DNA from: Rothia nasimurium
Lineage (GTDB): Bacteria; Actinomycetota; Actinomycetes; Actinomycetales; Micrococcaceae
Direction of reading: 5' to 3'
NCBI RefSeq assembly: GCF_014217215.1
Contig: NZ_CP056080.1
Location: 1,116,001 to 1,180,000 of the forward strand
DNA length: 64,000 bases
Of this stretch, positions 36,278-44,696 are shown piece after piece. Within the stretch, counting starts at the first letter, position 1; each line of letters starts with the position of its first letter. The notes under the pieces were generated by a model that saw nothing but the letters and a program-made list of their open reading frames with translations, made no database searches and had not been told where the DNA came from. The position numbers and the translations under genes are program-made.

Positions 36278-36854
36278 TTAGGAAGTGGGAGCGGAGCGTG
36301 TAGCGGCAGCGCGAAGCTGCTCGGCAAGGGTGCTGGCCTGGATGGTTGTGGTCCAGCGGGTTACGGGCCGTATGACGGCACCGAGCGGACGGCGCAGTAA
36401 TCGCAAAGAGCGGGGTAGGTTTGCCTCGGGCGCGCGGAGCCAGCTGCTGGTCACCTGAGCGAGGGTCCCAGAATCCTGGGGGAGCAGGGTAACCTCAATG
36501 AGCTGTGTGTTGAACCGTGGCTGCTGCGGGAAACCTAACTCATAGGTTACCCGGTAGTCGGCCGGGGTGTGGGAGAGCTGAATCTGCCGGGTTGCTCCTA
36601 GCCGCGTGCCGTCCGCACTGGATGCCCCGGCATGCCCCTCTCCTGCTGAATCATTCGCACCCTCGGCATTGAGGGTGAGGTTTTCGCGGACCTGCTCGGG
36701 GCTTACCCCGCAACGCTCAAGGGCTTCTGTGAGGACGCCGGTGGGTTCGGTCAAGAGTGCTAGGGCAAGAGCCTGCGGGGTGATGGCCTGCTGCTGCGGT
36801 ACGGGCTGCGGTCATTATGGCTAGGTAGTCGGCCCATTTTGAAGCGGTGCTCAT
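36278..36854 (-). pseudogene. Clp N-terminal-domain protein, frameshifted
   Basis: From the ATG at 36854 the frame reads MSTASKWADYLAIMTAA and then goes astray; the alternative frame continues VPQQQAITPQALALALLTEP, followed by TGVLTEALERCGVSPEQVRE, the two-helix repeat of Clp N-terminal domains. A one-base shift near 36803-36812 is needed to join them. The C-terminal 100 residues are beta-rich (IQLSHTPADYRVTYELGF) and unfamiliar. The gene follows an HTH gene by five bases, an arrangement common in Actinobacteria. A sequencing error at the shift cannot be excluded. Confidence 0.75.
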
Positions 36855-36859
36855 GGTAG

Positions 36860-37108
36860 CTAGGGCGCCTTTCTGCGCGGTAGGGGAATAGCGGGGTCGA
36901 TGCGTTTGGCGTATTTCTTGTGGACGGCCTGTCTGCTCACCCCTAGGCAGTCGGCTATAGCCTGCCAACTCATGCCGGTGCGTAGGGCTGCTTCGACCTG
37001 CTGGTGTTCAAGGTTGTCGGTTAGTGAGCGCAGGGCAGCAATGGCGAGGAGTCCTCGCCGGGGGTTTGTGGTATCTGCTGCCTGCTGGGTTGTTTGGGGG
37101 AGCTCCAT
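36860..37108 (-). CDS. Helix-turn-helix regulator paired with a Clp-N protein
   Basis: The 82-residue protein contains a helix-turn-helix (MSWQAIADCLGVSRQAVHKK, about residues 46-65) after an LAIAALRSLTDNLEHQQVEA helix, matching the small HTH proteins that precede Clp-N genes in Actinobacteria. The ATG at 37108 lies behind a TTGACA element and palindrome at 37131-37166, which suggests autoregulation. The transcript leader is very short. Confidence 0.85.
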   Translation of the reverse strand: MELPQTTQQAADTTNPRRGLLAIAALRSLTDNLEHQQVEAALRTGMSWQAIADCLGVSRQAVHKKYAKRIDPAIPLPRRKAP

Positions 37109-37130
37109 GTTGTCAACTTTAGTTGCTAAA

Positions 37131-37166
37131 TGAGAAAGGTGTCAACCAAGGTTGACACCTTTCTCA
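37131..37166. promoter_or_regulatory. 36-bp inverted repeat, putative operator
   Basis: TGAGAAAGGTGTCAACC (37131-37147) is followed by AA and its exact reverse complement (37150-37166). GTCAAC half-sites recur at 37112-37117 (GTCAAC) as well. On the minus strand it contains TTGACA, 18 bases from TAAAGT, a candidate promoter for the HTH gene. The repeat is therefore placed for repressor binding. Confidence 0.8.
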
Positions 37167-37243
37167 GGGTGAGACACAGCTCGGTACAAAGCAGCGTATG
37201 TCGTACGATATAACAATCACGTAGCACCAGAAAGAAATCCGCC

Positions 37244-38239
37244 ATGGCCCAGCTTGCCCCGCAGCCCTCCATCACCCTACGTTTTCTCGCAGCACCCACC
37301 GACGTCATCATCGCAGGCTCAGCCGGCGTGCACGGCGGACGTGTGCTCGAATGGATCGATAAGGCCGCTTACGCCTGCGCCGCCGGCTGGTCGGGCACCT
37401 ACTGTGTCACCGCCTATGTGGGGCATATTCACTTCACCCGTCCCATCCCCTCGGGGCACATGGTTGAGGTGCGCTCCCGCATCGTCTACACCGGCCGCTC
37501 CACTATGCATATCGTCAACGAAGTGCTCTCCGCTGACCCCAGGGACGGCAACTTCACCCGTGCCTGCGACTGCCTGGTCATCTTCGTTGCCATGGGCGAA
37601 GACCGCAAACCTACCCCTGTTACTCCTTACGTGCCCGTGACCGACGAGGAGAAGCGGGTGCAGCAGGCGGCGCTCTCGCGCGTGGAACTCCGCAAGGCCA
37701 TTGAAGCTGAAATGACTTCTCAGACCTACACGAGCGCGTCCACCGCCCCCGAAGTCACCCACCGTTTCCTGGCTAAGCCCACCGATGTGAACTGGGGCGG
37801 GAATGTGCACGGCGGCACCGCCATGGAATGGATTGACGAAGCAGCCACCAGCGTCACCATGGCCTGGAGCGGCGAGCGCACCGTCGCTGTTTACGCGGGT
37901 GGAATTCGCTTCTACCAGCCGGTGCATATCGGGGACCTGGTGGAAGTAACCGCCCGCCTGGTACGCACCGATGCGCGTTCCATGGGTGTGATGGTGCACC
38001 TGCGCGCAGGCAACCCGAGGGAACGCCACGACCAGCTACCCCTAGCTATCCATGCCTCTATGACCTACATGGCAACCGACCTCGATGGGCAGCCCCTACC
38101 GGCCCGCCCCTTCACGCCCACTACCGATGAAGATAAGGCCCTTCACGCCCACGTGGCCCGCCTGCGAGCCCTGCGCGCTGAATACGAGCCCATACCCCTG
38201 GTAGCACCCCAGCAGACAACCGTTAAGATGACCGACTAA
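37244..38239 (+). CDS. Acyl-CoA thioesterase with two hotdog domains
   Basis: The 331-residue protein carries two repeats of the same hotdog fold: VHGGRVLEWIDKAAYACA (about residues 28-45) and VHGGTAMEWIDEAATSVT (about 187-204), each with the helix-starting HGG-x-x-x-E/WID motif of the YciA/acot7 type. Such double-hotdog enzymes hydrolyse acyl-CoA. The ATG at 37244 has a weak AGAAAGAAA site. It is divergent from the HTH operon and followed by a strong terminator. Confidence 0.9.
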   Translation: MAQLAPQPSITLRFLAAPTDVIIAGSAGVHGGRVLEWIDKAAYACAAGWSGTYCVTAYVGHIHFTRPIPSGHMVEVRSRIVYTGRSTMHIVNEVLSADPRDGNFTRACDCLVIFVAMGEDRKPTPVTPYVPVTDEEKRVQQAALSRVELRKAIEAEMTSQTYTSASTAPEVTHRFLAKPTDVNWGGNVHGGTAMEWIDEAATSVTMAWSGERTVAVYAGGIRFYQPVHIGDLVEVTARLVRTDARSMGVMVHLRAGNPRERHDQLPLAIHASMTYMATDLDGQPLPARPFTPTTDEDKALHAHVARLRALRAEYEPIPLVAPQQTTVKMTD

Positions 38240-38249
38240 AACACAAAGG

Positions 38250-38284
38250 AGCCCCGCACCGTGACGGTGCGGGGCCCTTGTTGT
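38250..38284 (+). terminator. Terminator after the thioesterase gene
   Basis: GCCCCGCACC pairs with GGTGCGGGGC around GTGAC, followed by TTGTTGTT. It lies between convergent genes. Confidence 0.9.
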
Positions 38285-38305
38285 TGTGGGGGGGGGAGTT
38301 GGGGT

Positions 38306-39010
38306 TTATTCGATGCCGCAGTTGACGGCGTCCAGGCCCAGGTCGAACACAACCTCGTTCAGGGCAGACTCAAAGGTAGCTGCATCAGAGGCATTGACAG
38401 CATCGATAGCGGTGGTCAGCGAGGCTCGCATCTCTTCGGTGGGAGCGTTGTCACGAAGCTTGGTCAGCGAGGCCAGGTAACCATCTAAGGTGGTGGCATC
38501 CTGCTGGATACCATCAGAGGTGACCAGGAACTCATCGAGAGCAACACAGTAGGGGGAGGCGGGGTCAAGGGCAGCGGTGGTCGCTGCATCGGAGGCCAGG
38601 GCGGACGCCTCGTCGGCAGCTGCCGAGGCCTCTTCACTTACCTCTTCGGTAGCCAGGGAGCTAGCGGAGGACGAGCTTGCAGTGGCAGCCGATGACTCGT
38701 AGGCAGCTGTGGACTTGGCATACTCGTTGAGCCCAGCAAGTATGAGAATCGCGAAGATGATGCCGCTGATCAGGATGATGAAGCCCACGACGATACCGGC
38801 AATGGCCAGGCCTCGGCCCTTCTCGCCGGTGCGCTTGATCTGGTTGAGGGCAACAAAGCCGAGCACGATACCGACGATGTTCGCCAGGAAACCAAAAACG
38901 AGGCTGAGAATCGCTAGGGTGTTGGTCTTCTCGGTCTGGGGTGCCTGCTGCTGGTAGGGGTTGGTGTTGTAGTTGGGTTCGGGGTGGGAGGAAGGCGTCT
39001 GTTCGCTCAT
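38306..39010 (-). CDS. DUF4190 domain membrane protein with Ser/Ala-rich region
   Basis: The 234-residue protein has a Pro/Gln-rich cytoplasmic N-terminus, two hydrophobic segments (TLAILSLVFGFLANIVGIVL and GLAIAGIVVGFIILISGIIF) joined by ALNQIKRTGEKGRG, the DUF4190 pattern, then a low-complexity Ser/Ala/Glu stretch (about residues 95-145) and a soluble domain ending DLGLDAVNCGIE. The outside domain has two cysteines that could form a disulfide. Function unknown. ATG at 39010. Confidence 0.8.
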   Translation of the reverse strand: MSEQTPSSHPEPNYNTNPYQQQAPQTEKTNTLAILSLVFGFLANIVGIVLGFVALNQIKRTGEKGRGLAIAGIVVGFIILISGIIFAILILAGLNEYAKSTAAYESSAATASSSSASSLATEEVSEEASAAADEASALASDAATTAALDPASPYCVALDEFLVTSDGIQQDATTLDGYLASLTKLRDNAPTEEMRASLTTAIDAVNASDAATFESALNEVVFDLGLDAVNCGIE

Positions 39011-39195
39011 GTCAATCTACTCGTTTCAGGTATGTGGAGTGGGCAGGGCCAGGGTGCCCTACTCTCAGTATTTTATCAGCGGTCTGGTAGAGAATCCGGG
39101 AGTGAGGCCCCTGTCGCCGCTCGTCGGCCCGGCATCTCACTCGGTGGACGTACCGCCCCATCTAGGGCCCTTATCGCCCGTGAGATACTAGAGGG

Positions 39196-40404
39196 GTGCC
39201 CACATCTAGTACCCACCACCTCACCCAGCTCGTGCCCCTCGACTCATTGAGCGCAGGCGCGGCAAGCGCCCTTGACCGGCTTATCATCGCAGACGCCGCC
39301 GCATCCGTCCCCGACGGCGCTACTGCCGGGGACGTGCTTGTCCTTGATGACCCCACCGGCGCCCTGACCCTCTGGGCCCTAGCACACACCGCCCCCGGCA
39401 ACCACCGGGTGATCAGCCGCCAACGCTCCTACGCAGATGCCCTGACCCTGCACCGCGTCCTTAGAGAAAAAGCTCCGGACACCGCCGCCCGCCTGACCCT
39501 GGCCGGGCTAGATGCCCAGGGGCAGGTAACACCAGACACCTATAGCCTCTACCGTGCCCTAACCCACCACGACTTTAAGGGCAGTCTGGTGTTGGGCCAC
39601 CTACCCAAGAGTCACGCCGCGCTCGCTGACCTTGCCCACGATGTGGCAAGGTATCAGGCTGAGCAGGGGAGTGAGACTACCCTGATTCTGGGTGGTAACA
39701 CCAAGCACATGAGCACCAGCTTCAATCAGACTCTGGGCCGCAGCTTCGGGCAGGTGCGAGGTCTGCGGGGTAAGGGCAAGCACCGCTGCCTGTTCGCTTC
39801 AGCACCGGTCCCAGCATCTGAGTCCCCTCGCCCCGCCGGGCCCCTACAGGCTGTCGGTGGCGTGTTCTCAGGTGGCAAGCCCGACCGGGGCGGCCAATTG
39901 CTGGCCACCAACGTCCTCACTGCCCTGGCGAAGCATGCCCCTGCCCGCCCGCTGACCCTGGTAGATATGGGGTGCGGCAACGGGTCGGTGACACTCGAGG
40001 TTCTAGAGCACCTGCCTGCCGGGGTGGAGGTTGCCCGGGTCTGGGCCACCGACCTCGATGTGGACGCCGCCCGGTCGGCAGCCCTTAACCTGGGGCAGGA
40101 CGCCCGGGTTCAGGTGAGCTGGGACGACGCCGGTTCCCGCCTGCCGCAGGGCTCAGCCGACATCGTGATGCTTAATCCGCCCTTCCACACTGGAACCGCG
40201 GTTGACCTGAGCTTGGTGGGCCCCCTGCTCGATGCGTCCTTGCGTCTGCTAGCCCCCGGTGGGCAGCTCTATCTGGTGCATAACTCGCACGCCCGCTACA
40301 GGCAGCAGGTTGAAGAGCGCTTTGAACGGGTACGGCAACTAGAACGCACCCCCACCTTCACCGTTCTTACAGCCCGCGCACCCCTGACCGAGGAGAACCA
40401 ATGA
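39196..40404 (+). CDS. Class I rRNA guanine-N2 methyltransferase-like (RlmG/RsmC family)
   Basis: The 402-residue protein has two Rossmann-like halves, as in RlmG and RsmC. The C-terminal half is catalytic: SAM loop LVDMGCGNGSVTLEVL near residue 255 and the amine-methyltransferase motif MLNPPFHTG near residue 325. These enzymes make m2G in rRNA. The N-terminal half (LDRLIIADAAASVPDG and following) is a degenerate copy. The GTG at 39196 is the start; the stop overlaps rlmH (ATGA), a coupling that places two rRNA methyltransferases together. Confidence 0.88.
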   Translation: MPTSSTHHLTQLVPLDSLSAGAASALDRLIIADAAASVPDGATAGDVLVLDDPTGALTLWALAHTAPGNHRVISRQRSYADALTLHRVLREKAPDTAARLTLAGLDAQGQVTPDTYSLYRALTHHDFKGSLVLGHLPKSHAALADLAHDVARYQAEQGSETTLILGGNTKHMSTSFNQTLGRSFGQVRGLRGKGKHRCLFASAPVPASESPRPAGPLQAVGGVFSGGKPDRGGQLLATNVLTALAKHAPARPLTLVDMGCGNGSVTLEVLEHLPAGVEVARVWATDLDVDAARSAALNLGQDARVQVSWDDAGSRLPQGSADIVMLNPPFHTGTAVDLSLVGPLLDASLRLLAPGGQLYLVHNSHARYRQQVEERFERVRQLERTPTFTVLTARAPLTEENQ

Positions 40405-40856
40405 CCATCAAAATTATTGCTATCGGCAAGAAACACGAAAAGTGGGTCAAGGACGGCATCGACCGCTACGAAACCCGCCTCCGCAAGCCCTGGGATATTA
40501 CTTGGCAGTACCTGCCCCACTCGTCCCTGGCAGAAGAAGCTGCCCGGGCTGAGGAGTCCCGCCGTATTCTTGAAAAGGTTGATCGTGATGACTACCTGGT
40601 GCTGCTCGATGAGCGCGGTAAGATGCTGAGCTCTCCTGCCCTGGCTCGCCTGCTGGAAGCCCAGCTGGGCTATAAGAAGGTGGTGCTGGTGATTGGTGGG
40701 GCCTACGGGGTGGACGATTCGGTGCGGGCCCGCGCCAATACCGTCTGGAGCCTCTCGGACCTGGTCTTCCCCCACCAGCTGGTGCGCCTCATTATTACTG
40801 AGCAGATTTACCGGGCCGGTGAAATTGCTGCCGGCCGCCCCTACCACCACGTGTAG
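40401..40856 (+). CDS. rlmH: 23S rRNA pseudouridine-1915 N3-methyltransferase
   Basis: This 151-residue SPOUT methyltransferase methylates pseudouridine 1915 in helix 69. Features include the N-terminal IKIIAIGKKHEKWVKDGI, LVLLDERGKMLSSPALARL, VLVIGGAYGVDDSVR and the C-terminal QIYRAGEIAAGRPYHHV; the SPOUT knot lies in the second half. It overlaps the preceding gene by four bases. A terminator follows. Confidence 0.97.
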   Translation: MTIKIIAIGKKHEKWVKDGIDRYETRLRKPWDITWQYLPHSSLAEEAARAEESRRILEKVDRDDYLVLLDERGKMLSSPALARLLEAQLGYKKVVLVIGGAYGVDDSVRARANTVWSLSDLVFPHQLVRLIITEQIYRAGEIAAGRPYHHV

Positions 40857-40885
40857 GTCGAAGGGATACCTCTCTTAAGACAGCC

Positions 40886-40921
40886 TTGCCTCATCTGCCC
40901 AGCAGGTGAGGCAAAGCTTTC
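40886..40921 (+). terminator. Terminator after rlmH
   Basis: TTGCCTCATCTG pairs with CAGGTGAGGCAA, followed by AGCTTTCTT. It separates rlmH from the flavin/ferredoxin cluster. Confidence 0.85.
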
Positions 40922-41022
40922 TTCTGAAACTTTCACAGGTTGCTCATAGGTTGGATAAAACTCCCGCACATACCTGCTCCTTAGGCTAAGACTCAAGAGA
41001 AAAATCTAAGGAGTCCAACCCT

Positions 41023-41307
41023 ATGCAAACACGTACCCGCGGCAAGCTTGTAGCCCACCTGGCAGGTGCCGGCCTGGTCGCCGCCTCTACTCTGGGGGCT
41101 GCCGCAGTAGCTGTAGAAACCTATGCAGATGTGCAGAGCACCGAAACAGCTACTGCCACCAGCCCTGAAACTGAGCAGACCTCACCCAGCACAACGGCAA
41201 CCGCAAGCCAGAACGCCACCACCGGTTCAAGTTCTTCAAGCTCAACCACCTATGTGCAGCAGGCCCCTGCCGGTTCCACCTCCCACACCACCAGTAGCGG
41301 CTCCTAG
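41023..41307 (+). CDS. Secreted/anchored Ser/Thr-rich protein, probably a truncated FMN-binding protein
   Basis: The 94-residue product has an N-terminal hydrophobic segment (HLAGAGLVAASTLGAAAVAV) and then only a Thr/Ser/Gln linker (TTGSSSSSS and following) before the stop. In comparable actinobacterial clusters (known from family context) the first gene encodes a membrane-anchored protein with such a linker and then an FMN-binding domain. Here that domain is absent and the stop is followed two bases later by the ApbE gene. I infer truncation by deletion; it could also be a genuine short protein. It has an AAGGAG site. Confidence 0.65.
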   Translation: MQTRTRGKLVAHLAGAGLVAASTLGAAAVAVETYADVQSTETATATSPETEQTSPSTTATASQNATTGSSSSSSTTYVQQAPAGSTSHTTSSGS

Positions 41308-41309
41308 TC

Positions 41310-42218
41310 ATGCTGGCAGAGAACTGGCAGGTCTGGACGTCCGCGGCCGAGCTTCTGGTCGATAGCAGCCGTGAGGCAGACCTGGCTGCGGCGAGCGCCG
41401 CCGTGCGGGGCGTCCTTGCCGAAACTAACGCAGCTATCAACACCTTCGAGCCCACCAGTGAGCTGGCAACCATCAATGCCGCCGGTGGGGGAACTTACAT
41501 GCTCAGCGCCACCCTGGCACAGGTTCTTGCCCAGGCAATTACCGCCTACGAGCGAACCGGCGGGGCTTTTGACCCCCGCGTCCAGGCCCTGGGCGGAACT
41601 GCCGGTCAGGCGCTGACCTTCCAGCTCGTCACCGGCGAAGACGGCAGCCTTTCAGTAGCATCGACTGAGCCTGCGAGCTTGCACGAGCAGGTGCAGCTGA
41701 CCGGTAGGCAGCTTACCCTGGCTGAGGGGGTGCAGCTTAACCTTATCGGCATCGGCAAAGCCTGGGCCGTGGACCGCGGTGCGGACGCCGCAGCCCAAGC
41801 CTGCGGGGCACCCGTCCTTCTCAACATCGGCGGGGATATCGCCACGGCAGGGCCCACCCGCCCCTGGACGGTAACCGTCCAAGACCTAGAAAATGACCCT
41901 GCCAGCACCATTGAGCTCATCAACGGGGGAGCGATCGCCACCTCGTCCACCCAAAAGCGCCGCTGGGCACGAGACGGCCAGGGCTGGCACCACATCATCA
42001 ACCCCGCCACCGGCCTCTCCGCTACACCGGATCTTGCAACCGCCAGCGTCATCGCAGGCAGCGCAACAGAGGCCAACACCTACTCCACCGCAGCCATCGT
42101 CTGGGGAAGTGGTGCCCACCAGAAGCTCGCCCCCACCGGCCTGCCCACTCGCCTCGTGACAGTTACCGGCACAGAACTCACCCACCACTGGCCAGCAACC
42201 CCAACACCCCAGCCCTAA
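41310..42218 (+). CDS. FAD:protein FMN transferase (ApbE family)
   Basis: The 302-residue protein attaches FMN covalently to extracytoplasmic proteins. ApbE motifs are present in order: INTFEPTSELATINAAG near residue 48, RTGGAFDPRVQALGG near residue 88, NLIGIGKAWAVDRGADAA near residue 145, VLLNIGGDIAT, and GWHHIINPATGLS near residue 230. No signal peptide is evident, so it may act in the cytoplasm or be membrane-associated. Start at the ATG at 41310, coupled to the preceding short gene. With that gene truncated, its natural substrate in this cluster seems to be missing. Confidence 0.9.
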   Translation: MLAENWQVWTSAAELLVDSSREADLAAASAAVRGVLAETNAAINTFEPTSELATINAAGGGTYMLSATLAQVLAQAITAYERTGGAFDPRVQALGGTAGQALTFQLVTGEDGSLSVASTEPASLHEQVQLTGRQLTLAEGVQLNLIGIGKAWAVDRGADAAAQACGAPVLLNIGGDIATAGPTRPWTVTVQDLENDPASTIELINGGAIATSSTQKRRWARDGQGWHHIINPATGLSATPDLATASVIAGSATEANTYSTAAIVWGSGAHQKLAPTGLPTRLVTVTGTELTHHWPATPTPQP

Positions 42219-42258
42219 ACCCCACCCCAAGACCGGAACCCCGAAAGACCAGATACCC

Positions 42259-42825
42259 ATGACCAACGAAATCTACTGGGCCATCGCCCGCTCCACAGGA
42301 GCCACAGCCCTCATCCTGCTCTCTGTCTCCCTGGCCCTAGGTATCCTGGCCCGCTCCGGCAAAACCTACATCGGCATACCCCGATTTGCCACCACCTCCA
42401 TCCACCGCACAGCCTCCCTCCTCGCCCTGATCTTCACCCTCATCCACATCATCACCCTCTACCTCGACACCTACACCGGAATCACCCTCACCCAGTTCTT
42501 CATCCCCTTCACCACGGCAAGCGAAACCCTCGCCTACGGTCTAGGAACCCTGGCCTTCGACCTGATTCTGGCGCTCGCCGTCACCGGTCTGCTGCGCCAC
42601 CGCCTACCCGAGAAGCTCTTTCACCTGGTGCACTGGGGTGCCTACGCCTGCTGGCCCGCAGCCCTTGCCCACGGGCTCAGCTCCGGCACCGACCGCGGGC
42701 AGATCTGGTTCCTCGCCCTCGCCCTGGTCTCCATCGCCCTTGTTGGTACCGCCACTGTCTACCGTCTGCTCCCTTTCTTTGGCACTACCCGTCAGGTAGC
42801 CTCCGTCCGGTCCGCAAGCCGCTAG
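42259..42825 (+). CDS. Ferric reductase-like transmembrane protein
   Basis: The 188-residue product has about five hydrophobic segments and paired histidines inside them (SIHRTASLLALIFTLIHIIT; KLFHLVHWGAYACWPAALAH), the layout of haem-binding ferric-reductase-like transmembrane domains. There is no FAD or NAD domain, so it would pass electrons in a complex. It follows apbE closely and precedes the broken NuoF-like gene; all are consistent with a membrane electron-transfer cluster. Confidence 0.85.
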   Translation: MTNEIYWAIARSTGATALILLSVSLALGILARSGKTYIGIPRFATTSIHRTASLLALIFTLIHIITLYLDTYTGITLTQFFIPFTTASETLAYGLGTLAFDLILALAVTGLLRHRLPEKLFHLVHWGAYACWPAALAHGLSSGTDRGQIWFLALALVSIALVGTATVYRLLPFFGTTRQVASVRSASR

Positions 42826-42835
42826 GAAACCCGTC

Positions 42836-43438
42836 ATGACAACACCCCTACTCCACGCCACCACCCGCCCCACCGCGTCCGCCCCGCTCACCCCGGCACA
42901 CAACGTCCGCCTGGACCTAGCTGTCGGCAGCCCCCGGCTCTTTGCCGCCGGCCACCAGGCGGACGCCGCAGCTCACCTAGCTACCTTCGGCACAGTACCT
43001 GCCCTCAACCCCCAGCAGGTACTCGAACACATCTTCGAATCAAATCTGGACGGACGCGGCGGTGCTAGCTTCTCCACCTACTGCAAACTCACCACCACCG
43101 ACCAAGGCCCCAAAACCACCATCATCGCCAACGGAGCAGAAGGCGAATACCTCTCCCACAAAGACCGCACCCTCCTGCTCCACGCCCCCCCACCTCGTCC
43201 TTGACGGCCTACAAATCGCCGGAGAACTCATCGGCACCCGCAACCTCGCCCTCTACGCCCGAGAAGAATCCCTCGCCACCATCGCCCCGCTCGCCGCAGC
43301 CCGCGGCATCACCTGCTCCCCGGACGAGGCATCTGCAAACACCCCGATGCCACCGTCCGCTTCATCACCAACACCCTCACCACCTACCACCACGAAATCA
43401 CAGCCCACACCCACGGCACCTGCACCGCTCACTCCTAA
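42836..43438 (+). pseudogene. NuoF/RnfC-like flavin-iron-sulfur subunit, broken
   Basis: From the ATG at 42836 the first 117 residues include NVRLDLAVGSPRLFAAGH, LDGRGGASFSTYCKL and IIANGAEGEYLSHKDR, the FMN-loop region of NuoF/RnfC-type proteins. A seven-C run (43185-43191) shifts the frame; reading one C fewer restores APHLVLDGLQIAGELIGTRN and onward. A second discontinuity near 43335 changes frame again and leads to HPDATVRFITNTLTTYHHE and a stop at 43438. The central SLBB and cysteine-rich cluster regions of a full-length protein are absent. So the gene has a frameshift and a large deletion. Confidence 0.8.
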
Positions 43439-43461
43439 CCCACGAAAGACCCACCCCCCCC

Positions 43462-43677
43462 ATGACCACCCTCCACATCAACTGGGGCAGCTGTGCCGCC
43501 CGCGGCCTCTGCATCGAACTCCTCGAAGAAAAACTCACCCCCGACCCCTGGGGCTACCCCTACTCACCCGAAGGCAGCACCATCACCATCCCACCAAACC
43601 TTCACCAAGCCGCCCAAGAAGCCGCCAAAGCCTGCCCCCTACGAGCCCTCACCCTCCACACCCAACCCACCACCTAA
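43462..43677 (+). CDS. Small [3Fe-4S]-type ferredoxin
   Basis: This 71-residue ferredoxin has three cysteines for a 3Fe-4S cluster: two in INWGSCAARGLCIELL (Cys11 and Cys17) and one in EAAKACPLRALTL (Cys56), with WGYPYSPEGSTI between. The start at 43462 is preceded by an eight-C run and only a GAAAGA stretch 13 bases away, an unusual ribosome-binding geometry. It ends the flavin/ferredoxin cluster and would supply or accept electrons for the membrane subunit. Confidence 0.82.
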   Translation: MTTLHINWGSCAARGLCIELLEEKLTPDPWGYPYSPEGSTITIPPNLHQAAQEAAKACPLRALTLHTQPTT

Positions 43678-43700
43678 GAACACACGGGTACACTAAACCC

Positions 43701-44696
43701 ATGCACCCCAACCACCTCCTCGCCCGACGACTCATCGCCCAAGCCCTCGCACCAGCGTCCGCCCGCCCCACCACACCCACCACCATCACCGACGCCGCCC
43801 ACTACATGATCGCCACCCAAGGCCAAAACTACGCAGGCGGCCTCACCGCCCTCGCCATCCGCGCAGGGCACCCCGAAAAACCCCTCACCACCAACACCAG
43901 CCACCTAGATACCGCGCTCGCCGACTATGAACTGGTGCGCACCTGGTCCCAGCGCGGCACCCTGCACTACCTCCACCGCAGCGACCACTGGGTGACCACC
44001 CTCTTAGGGCCTCGTTCGGTCACCGGTAAGCCCGAGCGCCTAGCTGAGCAGTTCGGCCTGAGCGTTGAGGGCTACGAGGCAGCCCGGGTGCTGGCTGAAA
44101 GTGCTATTAGTGAACCGGTGAGCCGCGATCAGCTGCGGGCCCTCTTCGCTGAGGCAGGCTACCCCCGCGAGCTGCTGGGCCACCACCTGCGCCGGGCAGG
44201 CTCCGACGGCCGCATTATCCAGACCCGCCGCACCGGCCAACACGACACCTTCGTAGCCGCAGAAGTTGCCATTCCTCGGCAGGTGACTGACGCCGCCTCC
44301 CGCACCCCTGCCGAGAAAACCCGGGAACTGACCGCCCGCTACTTCTCCACCCGAGGCCCTGCCAGTATCGAAGACTTTTGCTGGTGGTCCACCCTGCCCA
44401 AGATGGTAGCGACTCGCACGGCAGAAGCCCTGGTGGCTGCCGGTGGGCTAACCAGCTTCACCCTGGAGGGCACTACCTACTACATGGGCAGCTGGCAGAA
44501 GGATGTTACACCTCAAGAGCTCGACCATGCCCTGAGCCTCGCCTACCACCTACCGGCCTTCGATGAATACTTCATCGCCTACAAAAACCGCACCCATCTC
44601 TTCGCCCCGGGAGTAGACCCCCACACCGTCATGACCAAGAACGGCATCGGTTGGCCTTTTACCGTTGAGGGTGGCCTGATTACGGGTAGAGCCTAA
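43701..44696 (+). CDS. Winged-helix AlkZ-like (HTH_42) protein, C-terminally shortened
   Basis: The 331-residue protein belongs to the winged-helix family that includes DNA glycosylases AlkZ and YcaQ, which unhook interstrand crosslinks. The catalytic QxQ-like motif is visible (IATQGQNYAGGL, about residues 38-42). WSQRGTLHYLH, and later FDEYFIAYKNRTHLF near residue 290, also match. The family usually continues with a VVGTW strand and about 40 more residues, whereas this one stops at GGLITGRA; it may be truncated. The first 70 codons are C-rich, the rest ordinary. Whether it is an active glycosylase is unknown. Confidence 0.82.
   Translation: MHPNHLLARRLIAQALAPASARPTTPTTITDAAHYMIATQGQNYAGGLTALAIRAGHPEKPLTTNTSHLDTALADYELVRTWSQRGTLHYLHRSDHWVTTLLGPRSVTGKPERLAEQFGLSVEGYEAARVLAESAISEPVSRDQLRALFAEAGYPRELLGHHLRRAGSDGRIIQTRRTGQHDTFVAAEVAIPRQVTDAASRTPAEKTRELTARYFSTRGPASIEDFCWWSTLPKMVATRTAEALVAAGGLTSFTLEGTTYYMGSWQKDVTPQELDHALSLAYHLPAFDEYFIAYKNRTHLFAPGVDPHTVMTKNGIGWPFTVEGGLITGRA

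Noticed and set aside
43062-43700. Single long frame joining the NuoF-like remnant to the AlkZ-like gene
   Set aside because: The joined part is an out-of-frame reading of the broken gene and ferredoxin; the ATG at 43701 gives the family N-terminus.
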